In this document: positions 1-7,489 of the stretch, in pieces | Layout of the letters: every line of letters starts with the position of its first letter | Position numbering within the stretch: position 1 is the first letter of the stretch | Assembly: GCA_035760705.1 (NCBI GenBank) | Contig: DASTSL010000095.1 | Span: 1-21,415 of the forward strand | DNA from: Allomeiothermus sp035760705 | GTDB lineage: Bacteria; Deinococcota; Deinococci; Deinococcales; Thermaceae | Length of the DNA: 21,415 nt | Direction of reading: 5' to 3' | Translations under genes and position numbers: made by a program | Notes under the pieces: generated by a model | Told to the model about the DNA's origin: nothing | The model's database searches: none | What the model saw: only the letters and a program-made list of their open reading frames with translations

Positions 1-1
1 C

Positions 2-856
2 AACTGGCACCCCCGGCTCCACCGGTTCTTGGTGGATTCCGAGCGCACTCGGGCCGAGGCCCTCCGGCGGGGGGCTGACCCGGCCCGCCTTCAGGTGGTG
101 GGAAACCTGGTCCTGGACGCTATCGCCGAGACGCACCTTTCGCCGCATAGCAAAAAGCCCCCCATCGGGGCGGACGTGCTGCTCTTTCCCGGCAGCCGCC
201 CCTTTGCCGCGCGGTATCTGCTGGGGTTCATGTTGCGAGCTGCTGAACTGTTAGCTCAGCAAAAACCGGGGTTGCGCTTCGCCTGGGTGCAAAGCCGGCT
301 CCTGCCCGACGCGGTGGTGGAGGAGGCCCTGGCCGCAGAGGGGTCGAGGGTCTTCGGCGGGGTGAGCGCCCGGCTGCGGGAGGGCTGGCTGATCTCCGAG
401 CACGGCCTCGAGGTTCAGGTAGTGGATGAATCCCTGCGCTACCCCGCCATGCAGCAGGCCAAGCTGGCCTTGACCATCCCCGGCACCAACACCCTCGAGC
501 TGGCCTTTTCCGGGCTCCCGGCGGCGGTGCTGTTGCCCCTGCACAAACCCGAGCTGATCCCGCTCGAGGGCATCTTGCACTGGATCGGGATGCTGCCCGG
601 CGGCCACTGGCTCAAGCGCCAGGCCGTCCTCAAGGCCGAGCCGCGGATCGCCCACCTGGCCCTGCCCAACCAGTGGCTGGGCGAACGGGTCTACCCCGAG
701 CTACGCGGGGTCTTTGGCCCCGAACTGGTGGCCCAGGTGGGGCTCGACCTGCTCTCCCCGGAGCAGCAGGAGCGCGTGCGCTCAGGGCTGCAAGCCCTCG
801 AGGCCCGACCGGGAGCCGACGCCTTGATTGAGGCGATCCTGAGTTGCTCGAGCTAG
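2..856 (+). CDS. LpxB-related glycosyltransferase, 3' part (5' end outside the window)
   Basis: The frame is open from the window edge and reads NWHPRLHRFLVDSERTRAEA, so the TTG at 29 is internal and the true start lies upstream. About 284 residues are visible. They resemble the C-terminal half of the lipid-A-disaccharide-synthase-related proteins found in cyanobacteria and Deinococcota: a LLFPGSRP strand-turn, then VVDESLRYPAMQQAKLALTI, a PGTNTLELAFSGLPAAVLLP nucleotide-sugar-binding-like segment, and an HWIGMLPGGHW stretch. LpxB itself makes lipid A disaccharide, but members of this phylum generally lack lipid A, so the donor and acceptor here are unknown; a cell-envelope glycolipid role is an inference. 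The gene ends in TAG five bases from the convergent stop of the next gene. Family confidence is good, substrate confidence is low. Confidence 0.85.
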   Translation, partial: NWHPRLHRFLVDSERTRAEALRRGADPARLQVVGNLVLDAIAETHLSPHSKKPPIGADVLLFPGSRPFAARYLLGFMLRAAELLAQQKPGLRFAWVQSRLLPDAVVEEALAAEGSRVFGGVSARLREGWLISEHGLEVQVVDESLRYPAMQQAKLALTIPGTNTLELAFSGLPAAVLLPLHKPELIPLEGILHWIGMLPGGHWLKRQAVLKAEPRIAHLALPNQWLGERVYPELRGVFGPELVAQVGLDLLSPEQQERVRSGLQALEARPGADALIEAILSCSS

Positions 857-861
857 AAGTC

Positions 862-1305
862 CTAGCGGGGATACACCCGCAGGGGTTCTTCCTCGAGGTT
901 GACCAGCACGGTGATCTCTACACTCTGAACCCCGTTGGGGGTCAGGGCCTCGGCCACGAACTGGAACACCGCCATGTTGGGGTTGCGTTTGGGCTCGGAC
1001 TCGCGGAAGGTGATCAGATAATCGTCCCGCTCGCCCGGACGCAGGTTGTCGAGCCACAGGTTATAACGCCCGGCGTCCAGCAGAACGGCTTCCTCCCCCG
1101 GCGCAATGGGGATGTAGAGGTCGCCCATGGTCTTGTGCCCCTGCCCGAAGCGTCCGGTAGAAAAACCCATCCGCTGTACCACTACGTGGCCGTGTCCGAG
1201 GTTCAGGAGCGAGATGGGGTCGATGGGGTCAGTGGTGCGAGTGCGGGGGGGAGAGAGCAACACCAGTTGTCCTTCGGCGGCCAATACCCGTTTCAATGAA
1301 TCCAC
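862..1305 (-). CDS. Hypothetical protein, 147 aa, soluble
   Basis: I do not recognise this family. A GTG start is chosen because it follows a purine-rich stretch (AGAGAGTGAGGGG) and a plausible promoter. The protein has no signal peptide and no membrane segment. It looks rich in short beta strands: VVVQRMGF, DLYIPIAPGEEAVLLDAGRYNLWLDNL, DDYLITFRES and a final VEITVLVNLEEEPLRVY. A polar loop (ESEPKRNPNMAVFQF) separates the last strands. A beta-sandwich ligand-binding or structural fold would fit, but that is a guess. Codon and residue composition look natural, whereas the overlapping plus-strand frame (844-1299) does not. It converges on the LpxB-related gene with a gap of only five bases and no terminator between them. 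Confidence 0.7.
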   Translation of the reverse strand: MDSLKRVLAAEGQLVLLSPPRTRTTDPIDPISLLNLGHGHVVVQRMGFSTGRFGQGHKTMGDLYIPIAPGEEAVLLDAGRYNLWLDNLRPGERDDYLITFRESEPKRNPNMAVFQFVAEALTPNGVQSVEITVLVNLEEEPLRVYPR

Positions 1306-1314
1306 CCCTCACTC

Positions 1315-1342
1315 TCTTTAGCTTTTCTGGTTCGGATGACAA
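1315..1342 (-). promoter_or_regulatory. Candidate promoter of the 147-aa hypothetical gene
   Basis: On the minus strand TTGTCA (1342-1337) and TAAAGA (1320-1315) are separated by 16 bases, about ten bases upstream of the GTG start. The -35 is good and the -10 is weak. The short distance would give a very short or absent leader, as for several other genes here. Confidence 0.4.
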
Positions 1343-1440
1343 CGATGCCAAGGGCTAATCAGGACAGCGCGAGACCGAGCGAACCTAGCTAAGTTTACCT
1401 CAGTTGAAGGAGGATTCTAAACGTAGGGTGGGTCCCTGAA

Positions 1441-1482
1441 AATGCTTGGCATCAAATGCTTGGCATCAAATGCTTGGCATCA
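1441..1482 (+). repeat. 14-bp direct repeat, three exact copies
   Basis: The unit AATGCTTGGCATCA occurs three times without mismatch at 1441-1454, 1455-1468 and 1469-1482. It is non-coding and lies about 160 bases upstream of the ABC transporter gene. Exact copies suggest recent slippage. Confidence 0.95.
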
Positions 1483-1642
1483 AGCACTTTGGCCGATCTT
1501 GCCAATCTGCTGTGCCGAGGCCAATAAAGCGCCCCTTTGGAGACTCCACGAGCTAAACAGATCCTATTCACCGCACCCCCAAGGGGGGATCGTTTTTCTC
1601 TCGTTGTCCCCTAACCCCCCACTATAGGTATCCTGGGAGGGC

Positions 1643-3337
1643 ATGCGTCTATGGCACCTGCTCCGCCCGTACCGCGCCTGGCTGCTGCTGGCCGTTATAA
1701 TCGCCCTGTTGCCCGCGATATCCCAGGCCGTCTTGGCGACCCTGGTCCGTCCGCTTTACGACCAAGTGCTGGTGGGTGGGCGCTACGAGCTGTTGGGCTC
1801 GCTGCTGCTACGGGGGAGCGGGCTCTTGTTGCTGGTGGTGCTGGGCGGTTATCTGTTCGAGGCGTATCTGGGCTATCTGGCGGTGCGGATTCCCGCGTCG
1901 CTGCGTGAACGCCTGGGACAATCCTTGTTGCGGGCCGAGCTTTCCCGACTGCCCGGCTCGGCGGCTCTGGCCGGGCGCATCCTGGCCGACCTGCGCGAAC
2001 TCGAGACCTTTATCCTCCACGCCCTGGGGATCGGCCTCTTGCAGGGGATGAGCCTCTTGGCCTTGCTGGTGGCCCTCTTCGGCCTCAACTTGACCCTCAC
2101 GCTGAGCCTGCTGCTACTCTTGCCGGTGCTGGCCCTCCTGACCGGCCTGGTGGGCCGCCTGGTGGGCCAGGCCAGCGGGCGCACCCAGGCCCAGGCCGAG
2201 CGGGTAGCCCTCACGTTGGCGGAGGTGTTCGGGCGGCTCGAGCTGGTGCGGGCCTTGGGGCTCGAGCCTTTCGCCCAAGACCGGCTGGAACAAGAGAGTG
2301 GGCGTTTTTACCGCCTGGGGTTGCGCCGGGCCCTCTATACGGCGTTGCACCTACCGATCTCGCAGGTCTTCACCGGGCTGGCCCTGGGGTTGCTGCTCGG
2401 CTTGGGCATTCGCGAGGTGGCCGCCGGGAACCTCACCGCGGGCGGGCTCACCGCCTACCTGACCCTCCTGGGGCTGGCGATCGCCCCCTTGCAGGTGATC
2501 CCCAAAACCGGTCTGCTGTGGGCTCAGGCCGACGCGGCGGCGGGGCGGCTGCTCGAGCTGTTCTCACTCCCCCCGGCTCCGCCCGAGGGCTCCGAGACCG
2601 GCCCGGTGGAAGGCCACCTTTGCTTCGAGGACGTGTCCTTCACCTACCCCGGCGGCGAGAGTGGGCTGCGCGGGGTGAGTTTGCGCCTCGAGCCCGGAAC
2701 CCTCACCGCCCTGGTCGGCCCCAGCGGGGCGGGCAAGAGCACCCTCTTGCGGCTGGTGCTGGGGCTCTACCGGCCCACTTCCGGACGGGTTTTGCTCGAC
2801 GGGAAGCCCCTCTCGAGCTATCGCCACGCGGCTTTGGCCCGGTCGCTGGCCTGGGTTCCGCAAGAGCCCCTGTTCTTCGGGGGGAGCCTGGCGGAAAACC
2901 TGGCCGCGTTGGCTCCGGGCACAGACCCCGAGCAAGCCCAGGCGGCTTTGCTGGCGGTGGGATTGTGGAAGGAACTCCCCCAGGGCTTGCAGAGCGACCC
3001 CGCCGCGCTCTCGGTGGGGCAGCGGCAACGCTTGGCCATCGCGGCGGCCTTGTTGCGCGATGCGAAAGTGCTGGTCCTCGACGAGGCCACGAGCGCCCTC
3101 GACCTCTCCGCCGAGGCCCAGGTGATGGCCGCGCTCGAGCAGGCCCGCTCGGGTCGCACCCTGCTGGTGGTGGCGCACCGGCTCTCGAGCGTCCAGAACG
3201 CCGACCGCATCCTCGTCCTCAAGGATGGGCGGCTCGCGGAGGAGGGGCGGCATCAGGGATTGCTCGAGCAAGGCGGGTTGTATGCCCAGCTGTGGCGGGC
3301 CGGTGGTATGGTTGATATTTTCCACCCAGACGAATAA
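1643..3337 (+). CDS. ABC exporter, fused permease and ATPase (MsbA-like)
   Basis: The 564-residue protein is a half-size ABC exporter that should work as a homodimer or heterodimer in the cytoplasmic membrane. Residues 1-300 form the transmembrane domain with about six hydrophobic segments. The nucleotide-binding domain follows from about 325: Walker A GPSGAGKST (359-367, Lys365), Q-loop Gln407, signature LSVGQRQR from 456 (the usual LSGGQ has Val for the first Gly), Walker B VLVLDE (476-481) and H-loop His512. All ATPase residues are therefore present. The start ATG has a good site, GGGAGG at 1635-1640, close upstream. The substrate cannot be read from the sequence; lipids, drugs and peptides are all exported by this class. 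A response-regulator-like gene begins 19 bases after the stop and may be cotranscribed. Confidence 0.93.
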   Translation: MRLWHLLRPYRAWLLLAVIIALLPAISQAVLATLVRPLYDQVLVGGRYELLGSLLLRGSGLLLLVVLGGYLFEAYLGYLAVRIPASLRERLGQSLLRAELSRLPGSAALAGRILADLRELETFILHALGIGLLQGMSLLALLVALFGLNLTLTLSLLLLLPVLALLTGLVGRLVGQASGRTQAQAERVALTLAEVFGRLELVRALGLEPFAQDRLEQESGRFYRLGLRRALYTALHLPISQVFTGLALGLLLGLGIREVAAGNLTAGGLTAYLTLLGLAIAPLQVIPKTGLLWAQADAAAGRLLELFSLPPAPPEGSETGPVEGHLCFEDVSFTYPGGESGLRGVSLRLEPGTLTALVGPSGAGKSTLLRLVLGLYRPTSGRVLLDGKPLSSYRHAALARSLAWVPQEPLFFGGSLAENLAALAPGTDPEQAQAALLAVGLWKELPQGLQSDPAALSVGQRQRLAIAAALLRDAKVLVLDEATSALDLSAEAQVMAALEQARSGRTLLVVAHRLSSVQNADRILVLKDGRLAEEGRHQGLLEQGGLYAQLWRAGGMVDIFHPDE

Positions 3338-3356
3338 AATTGCGCCAAGGCGCTTA

Positions 3357-3941
3357 GTGGTCTTGCTAACAAATGATCTTTATAAAAGGTCTATAGTTGG
3401 AGCACTCCTGGGGTTAGGTATGGTCTACTCTGGCAACGAGACCTTGCGCTTGCATGGACAGGCTCTGTGCGCTTCGGTTCGATTGCCTGATGAAGCCCAT
3501 CTGGTGTTTGATGCCCCTTGGGGGTATGCGCTGCTCTCGCTCGAGGATCTGCCACGCCCTGTGGTGGTCGTGACCGGGGTGAGTCCATCCCCTTATCTGC
3601 GAGATTTGCTCGACCTCAAGCCCGAAGGCTTGTTGGCCCGTTCGGTCAGGCCACAGGACGTTATCGCCGGGCTGACTCGAGTCGCCAGCGGTGAGCGCTT
3701 TTACGAAGGCCCGCCCCTGGCTGATGACCTACAGCCTTGTAAGCGCGCGGTGCTCCGCCGGGTGGCGTTCGGCCTGGAAACCGGCGAGATCGCCCAAGAG
3801 CTTGGCCTCAGCTTGCGTACCATTGAAAACCGCATTGTCACGCTCAAGGAGAAGCTGCAAATCAGAAACCGCGTAGAACTGGCCCTTTATTACTTGGGCA
3901 TGCACCCCCGGTTGTGGGCTTGCGGAAAACTCACGCTCTGA
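3357..3941 (+). CDS. LuxR-family DNA-binding regulator with an atypical receiver domain
   Basis: I place the start at GTG 3357, giving 194 residues, because residues from VLLTNDLYKRS onward match the first strand and helix of a receiver domain. ATG 3420 would delete this. The AAGG at 3347-3350 could serve as ribosome-binding site. Asp52 (HLVFDAPWG) lies where the phosphoacceptor is expected. The acidic pocket reads Asn6-Asp7, a VVVVTGV strand supplies the switch Thr, and GLLARS replaces the usual GYLxK, so the conserved Lys appears to be Arg. Residues about 125-175 are a LuxR helix-turn-helix (GEIAQELGLSLRTIENRIVTLKEKL). No histidine kinase gene is visible nearby. Likely an orphan or phosphorylation-independent regulator, possibly of the ABC gene upstream. 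A hairpin terminator overlaps the stop. Confidence 0.8.
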   Translation: MVLLTNDLYKRSIVGALLGLGMVYSGNETLRLHGQALCASVRLPDEAHLVFDAPWGYALLSLEDLPRPVVVVTGVSPSPYLRDLLDLKPEGLLARSVRPQDVIAGLTRVASGERFYEGPPLADDLQPCKRAVLRRVAFGLETGEIAQELGLSLRTIENRIVTLKEKLQIRNRVELALYYLGMHPRLWACGKLTL

Positions 3942-3953
3942 GGGTGAGTTTTT
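3926..3953 (+). terminator. Rho-independent terminator after the LuxR-type gene
   Basis: AAAACTCAC (3926-3934) pairs perfectly with GTGAGTTTT (3944-3952) around a 9-base loop, ending in a run of five T. The stop codon of the upstream gene lies in the loop. Confidence 0.8.
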
Positions 3954-4019
3954 GCCCTTTCCTGTTTTTGGATTTCTTGCTACGTTTGGGCCACGCTGGT
4001 TAGATGGCTTTTATTCGGG

Positions 4020-4802
4020 TTGCTCGGCGGATTCGGTATGGCCCAGAGCGTGCCCATAGGGTACGGGCTCGAAGAAGGCACACAGATTCTTGTGTTCGTC
4101 GCCCCTAATTGTGCGCCATGCGAGTCTTTAGCAGCGCTCAAAGACTTTCCCATCACCTTTGTGGGTCGTGCTGAGCAGATGCCCTATAACCCCTATCGGC
4201 AAGACAAGGGCGACTTGCTGGCCCGTGCGTTGCGGATTCAGGCGGCCCCAACCCTTGTGCTTTTGAAGGATGGCTGGGAGGTCAAGCGGCTCACCGGCAA
4301 GATCAATCCCACCCCAAAGACCCTAAGCTTGCTGATAGATGCTGCCGAGGCGGGGCCACTCAGCCCGCAATACGCGATGCCCCTAGCCCTGGGACAGCCT
4401 GCGCCCGCGCCCTACCAAGACTTTACCGGCTTGCTCATCTTCGGTTACGAGGGATGTTCCTGGTGTCAACGGGAAAAAGACACTTGGGCTAGGCTCTGTC
4501 AACAATCCGTACGCCTGAAGATCATCTATAGCGAAGGGAAATGGCCCGAAGCCTGTAAGGGAGAACTGAATACCGCGCTGTTCAGCACTTTTGGCATCCC
4601 GGGCACGCCCACCCACGTGTATCTACGAGAGGGCAGGGTGGTATGGGTTGATGTGGGCTACCGCAGCGACCTAGCAGAGATAGTCCAGGCGCTGGGAGCA
4701 ACGGAGGTTATCCATAGCGTCAGCACCACGCTCGCCGGGGTCTTGCTCTGCGGGTCATCGCGGTGTCCCAGAACCTTCACCAAATCGTCTACAATGCAAT
4801 AG
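4020..4802 (+). CDS. Exported protein with two tandem thioredoxin-like domains
   Basis: Two thioredoxin-fold units lie in one chain. The first has ILVFVAPNCAPCESL with CAPC (Cys31, Cys34, counted from the TTG at 4020) and the cis-Pro-like segment AAPTLVLLKDG. The second has LLIFGYEGCSWCQREKDT with CSWC (Cys146, Cys149) and GIPGTPTHVYLREG. Both keep the redox pair, so thiol-disulphide exchange outside the membrane is likely. The start is uncertain: codons upstream of 4020 extend a plausible Sec signal (VRWLLFGLLGGFGMA, from a CTG at 3996), while ATG 4038 would remove it. The last 30 residues, after DLAEIVQALGA, do not look like part of the fold. The segment lacks CTCGAG and seems less GC-rich than its neighbours, which hints at acquisition from outside. 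A terminator overlaps the stop. Confidence 0.8.
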   Translation: MLGGFGMAQSVPIGYGLEEGTQILVFVAPNCAPCESLAALKDFPITFVGRAEQMPYNPYRQDKGDLLARALRIQAAPTLVLLKDGWEVKRLTGKINPTPKTLSLLIDAAEAGPLSPQYAMPLALGQPAPAPYQDFTGLLIFGYEGCSWCQREKDTWARLCQQSVRLKIIYSEGKWPEACKGELNTALFSTFGIPGTPTHVYLREGRVVWVDVGYRSDLAEIVQALGATEVIHSVSTTLAGVLLCGSSRCPRTFTKSSTMQ

Positions 4803-4840
4803 GCCACTACGATTGTCCAGGTCATAGTGGCCTTACTTTT
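4801..4840 (+). terminator. Rho-independent terminator after the thioredoxin-like gene
   Basis: AGGCCACTA (4801-4809) pairs exactly with TAGTGGCCT (4825-4833) across a 15-base loop, followed by TACTTTTT. It begins inside the TAG stop of the gene. Confidence 0.8.
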
Positions 4841-4930
4841 TGCCCTCCTGGGCTAAATGTATAGGTGGCAACCTGCGTTATATCTACTTGCGTTAGCGGT
4901 TATCTTCTTTACTCAAATCAAGGTCCTTGT

Positions 4931-5375
4931 TCAGCAAGCCAGGTCAATGGAGCTGCTCTCATTACTAAACGCTGGGGGGTCGAGCCGTTGAACCTCGATT
5001 CGCCAAGCGGCGCGGGCTTCTTGGTCACGCTCGCTGGCGTTCAAGGTCTTTTTTTTCTCGTCCAGCCCAAGCGCTTCGTCCAGCGCCACATGGTGGGGTT
5101 ACTCAAGCTGATCCCGCTTTGCTTCAGCCACAACGCACAATGCTCGTCCAGCGTGGCATCCGGATGCGCTTTGAACTGCTCCAGCAAAGCCGCCGCTTGT
5201 TCCTCGCTCAACCTCCGCGCTGCTCCCGGTGGGCTTTTAGGCTTCACCTCAGCCCCAAGCTGGCCCAGCGTTTGACCGTGCTATAGCTGATCTGAAACAC
5301 CGCTGCGACCTTGCGCTTGTCCATTCTCCGGGTCGCGGCAATCACCCGCTCGCGCAAAGCGGTTGAGTACGCCAT
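4931..5375 (-). pseudogene. IS630-family transposase remnant (orfA frameshifted, orfB truncated)
   Basis: Reading the minus strand from ATG 5375 gives MAYSTALRERVIAATRRMDK and then KVAAVFQISYSTVKRWASLGLR, a transposase helix-turn-helix, stopping at 5244. One base is missing in the G run near 5256; the next frame restores the family pattern (KPKSPPGAARRLSEEQAAAL, then TLDEHCALWL and NPTMWRWTKRLGWTRKK) as far as an A8 run (5056-5049). A -1 step there opens KKTLNASERDQEARAAWR and VQRLDPPAFSNESSS, the start of the IS630 catalytic domain (normally containing FxDE), which stops at 4931. Most of the DDE domain is gone. The element is dead. Clear terminal inverted repeats and target TA duplications could not be identified, so the outer limits (roughly 4834-5400) are uncertain. 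Confidence 0.85.
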
Positions 5376-5445
5376 CCCCTCAGTATGGCTTATTTATCCT
5401 GAAAGTGCTGTAAGAACTCGAGCCTCACAGCTTTTGCCAAATGCC

Positions 5446-7143
5446 CTAGGTTGTTTTAGGTTGCTCGGATTGCTGTCGCCGGTTCCGCTCCACGTGGCTC
5501 CAAGCGTGGGCAATGGCCTGGTCGGTGGTCTCGAAGAGGTGATGGCCGTTGGTGGTGACTTCCTCGAGCAGCCCCATCCGCTCGAGCACCTCCTTGGGCT
5601 GCGGCTGTAAGCCCGAGATCAGGAATTTAATGCCCTTGCGGTCGAGGGCTTCTTTCATGGTCTCGAGGGCGTTGGCCCCGCTGGCATCGATTATCTTGAC
5701 TCGGCGCATCCGCAGGATCAGCACGTCCACCCCCTTGACTTGGGTCAGGCTTTGGATAAACTCGCCCGCCACGGCGAAAAAGAGCGGCCCGTCCACCCGG
5801 AAGGCCACCACCCGTTCTTTGAGGAGGTCGTGGTCCAACTCGAGGTGTTTGGGCAGGGAGGGGGCCAAATCCATCGGCTCGACGGTGAGGGTGTTGCGCA
5901 TCCGCTGGATGAAGAGAATCCCCGCCAGCACCAGCCCCACCTCGATGGCCAGCACCAGGTCGAAGGCCACCGTCACCCCCATGGTGACCAGCATGGTGCT
6001 GAGGTCGCTCTTGGTCGAGCGCAGGATGGCCCGCACCGCCTCCCACTCCACCATCCGCACCGCCGTCACCATCAGGATTCCGGCCAGGGCGGCGAGCGGG
6101 ATGGCTCGAGCCAGCGGTCCCAGCGACAGCACCACCAACAGCAAGAACAAGGCGTGGATCATCCCGGTGAGTCGGGTCTGGGCTCCCGAACGTACCCCCA
6201 CCGCCGTGCGGGCGATGGCCCCGGTAGCGGGAATCCCGCCGAAGATCGGGGCGAACAAGTTGGCCAGGCCCGAGCCGATGAGTTCGCGGTCCGGGTCGTG
6301 CTTCTCGCGGATGGTCATGCTGTCGGCCACCACTGCCGAGAGGAGGCTTTCGATCCCGGCGAGCAAAGCTACCGCCAGCGCCGGGCTGAAGAGCTGGCTG
6401 ATGTCCGAGAACGTCCAGGTGGGCAGGTGCGGTGCGGGCAGCGAAGTGGGGATGTTGCCGATGCGCGGCACAGCGAACACGAGGCTCACCAGCGTCACCG
6501 CGACCAGCGCGACAATGCTACCGGGGATGCGCCTGACGTAGCGCCCCCACCCCAGGATGAGCGCCACCGTGAGCAGGGTCAGGAGGATCGTGCTGAGTTG
6601 GGGTTGGCGGAAATAATCGTGCAGGGCCTCCCAGGTCACCACCAGGATGTTCTGGCCTTTGGGGGTGGGAACCCCCAGCAATCCAGGAATTTGCTGCAAG
6701 AAGATGATGATGGCGATGCCGTTGGTAAAGCCGGTCACCACCGGGTAGGGGATCAGGTTGATGAGGCGGCCAAACCGCAATAGGCCGAAGCCCAGCAGGA
6801 TCAGGCTGGCCATGATCCCTACCAGAAAAATCTTGTCCGCCCCGTACTGGGCGATGATCGGCAGTAAGACCACGGTCATGGCCCCGGTGGGTCCGGTGAT
6901 GTTGTAGCGCGAGCCGCCGAAGGCCGAGCCGATAAACCCAGCGACGATAGCCGTGAAAAGCCCGGCGGCGGCCCCGGCCCCGCTGGTAACCCCGAAGGCC
7001 AGGGCCAGCGGCAAGGCCACCACGCCCACCGTGAGTCCAGCCAGGAGGTCTTGCTGGAAGCGAGCCAGGCTGTAGTCCTGGAATTCTTTGCGCCAGGCCT
7101 CGAGCGGGTTGAGCAGGCCCAGCCAGTTGGGGCTTCCGCGCAT
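5446..7143 (-). CDS. SulP (SLC26-like) anion transporter with STAS domain
   Basis: The 565-residue protein has the SulP layout: a conserved first segment (DLLAGLTVGVVALPLALAF, about 32-50), the NITGPTGAM motif (81-89), about a dozen hydrophobic segments to roughly residue 425, and a C-terminal cytoplasmic STAS domain (about 435-550) with VDVLILRMRRVKIIDASG; Asp486 begins the DASG turn. SulP proteins carry sulfate, bicarbonate or other anions, often with Na+ or H+; the substrate cannot be decided here. Its ATG shares one base with the stop of the arsR-family gene (TGATG at 7145-7141), so the two are almost certainly translated as an operon and controlled by that repressor. No terminator hairpin is visible before the IS remnant downstream. 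Confidence 0.93.
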   Translation of the reverse strand: MRGSPNWLGLLNPLEAWRKEFQDYSLARFQQDLLAGLTVGVVALPLALAFGVTSGAGAAAGLFTAIVAGFIGSAFGGSRYNITGPTGAMTVVLLPIIAQYGADKIFLVGIMASLILLGFGLLRFGRLINLIPYPVVTGFTNGIAIIIFLQQIPGLLGVPTPKGQNILVVTWEALHDYFRQPQLSTILLTLLTVALILGWGRYVRRIPGSIVALVAVTLVSLVFAVPRIGNIPTSLPAPHLPTWTFSDISQLFSPALAVALLAGIESLLSAVVADSMTIREKHDPDRELIGSGLANLFAPIFGGIPATGAIARTAVGVRSGAQTRLTGMIHALFLLLVVLSLGPLARAIPLAALAGILMVTAVRMVEWEAVRAILRSTKSDLSTMLVTMGVTVAFDLVLAIEVGLVLAGILFIQRMRNTLTVEPMDLAPSLPKHLELDHDLLKERVVAFRVDGPLFFAVAGEFIQSLTQVKGVDVLILRMRRVKIIDASGANALETMKEALDRKGIKFLISGLQPQPKEVLERMGLLEEVTTNGHHLFETTDQAIAHAWSHVERNRRQQSEQPKTT

Positions 7144-7472
7144 CAGGAGGCTCCCCGGATCTGCTCGAGCACCGCCCCGGACTGCTCGAGTTGCCGCTCG
7201 AAGATCGCCCGACCCAAATCCAAAAAGACATACACTTCGGGGTCGGCGGTCCGGTAGAACACCGTCGTGCCGTCTTTGCGGGTCTGCACCAGCCCGGCCC
7301 GACGCAGGATCGAGAGCTGTTGCGAGAGGCTGGGCTGGTCGGTGGCGAGTTCTTCGGCCATCCGGCCCACGCTTTTCTCGCCCTCGCGGAGCGCGTCCAG
7401 GATGGCGAGCCGCAACGGGTGCGCCAGCGCTTTGAAGAACTCGGCCTTGAAGCGGTGAAGAGGCTTCGGCAT
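7143..7472 (-). CDS. ArsR/SmtB-family repressor without cysteines
   Basis: ATG 7472 is chosen over a TTG 21 bases upstream because it sits six bases after a TATACT -10 box, as in a leaderless gene. The 109-residue protein is a winged helix: FKALAHPLRLAILDALREG, a recognition helix DQPSLSQQLSILRRAGLV and wing TRKDGTTVFYR. It contains no cysteine, and the only histidines are near the N-terminus, so the thiolate metal sites of ArsR or CadC are absent. An Asp/Glu-rich last helix (DPEVYVFLDLGRAIFERQLEQ) remains. The inducer is therefore unclear. It overlaps sulP by one base. A perfect 16-bp palindrome upstream is its probable operator, giving autoregulation. Confidence 0.9.
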   Translation of the reverse strand: MPKPLHRFKAEFFKALAHPLRLAILDALREGEKSVGRMAEELATDQPSLSQQLSILRRAGLVQTRKDGTTVFYRTADPEVYVFLDLGRAIFERQLEQSGAVLEQIRGAS

Positions 7473-7478
7473 GAATCT

Positions 7479-7484
7479 AGTATA
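7479..7484 (-). promoter_or_regulatory. -10 box of the arsR-sulP operon (leaderless)
   Basis: TATACT on the minus strand ends six bases before ATG 7472, so the predicted transcript starts at or next to the initiation codon. No ribosome-binding site precedes the ATG. Confidence 0.6.
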
Positions 7485-7489
7485 TGCAA

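Larger units (their letters stand above)
1306..1642. other. Intergenic region between divergent genes
   Basis: This 337-base stretch holds the promoter of the minus-strand gene, a 14-bp tandem triplicate (1441-1482), a C-run/G-run dyad at 1576-1588 followed by TTTTT at 1593-1597 (a weak hairpin at best), and the ribosome-binding site of the ABC gene. I see no convincing small gene: the 61-codon frame from 1442 is built on the repeat itself and has no ribosome-binding site. Confidence 0.6.

Noticed and set aside
844..1299. 151-codon plus-strand frame opposite the 147-aa hypothetical gene
   Set aside because: The minus-strand reading has a promoter, a start site and natural composition; the plus frame overlaps the end of the glycosyltransferase gene and reads like a shadow.
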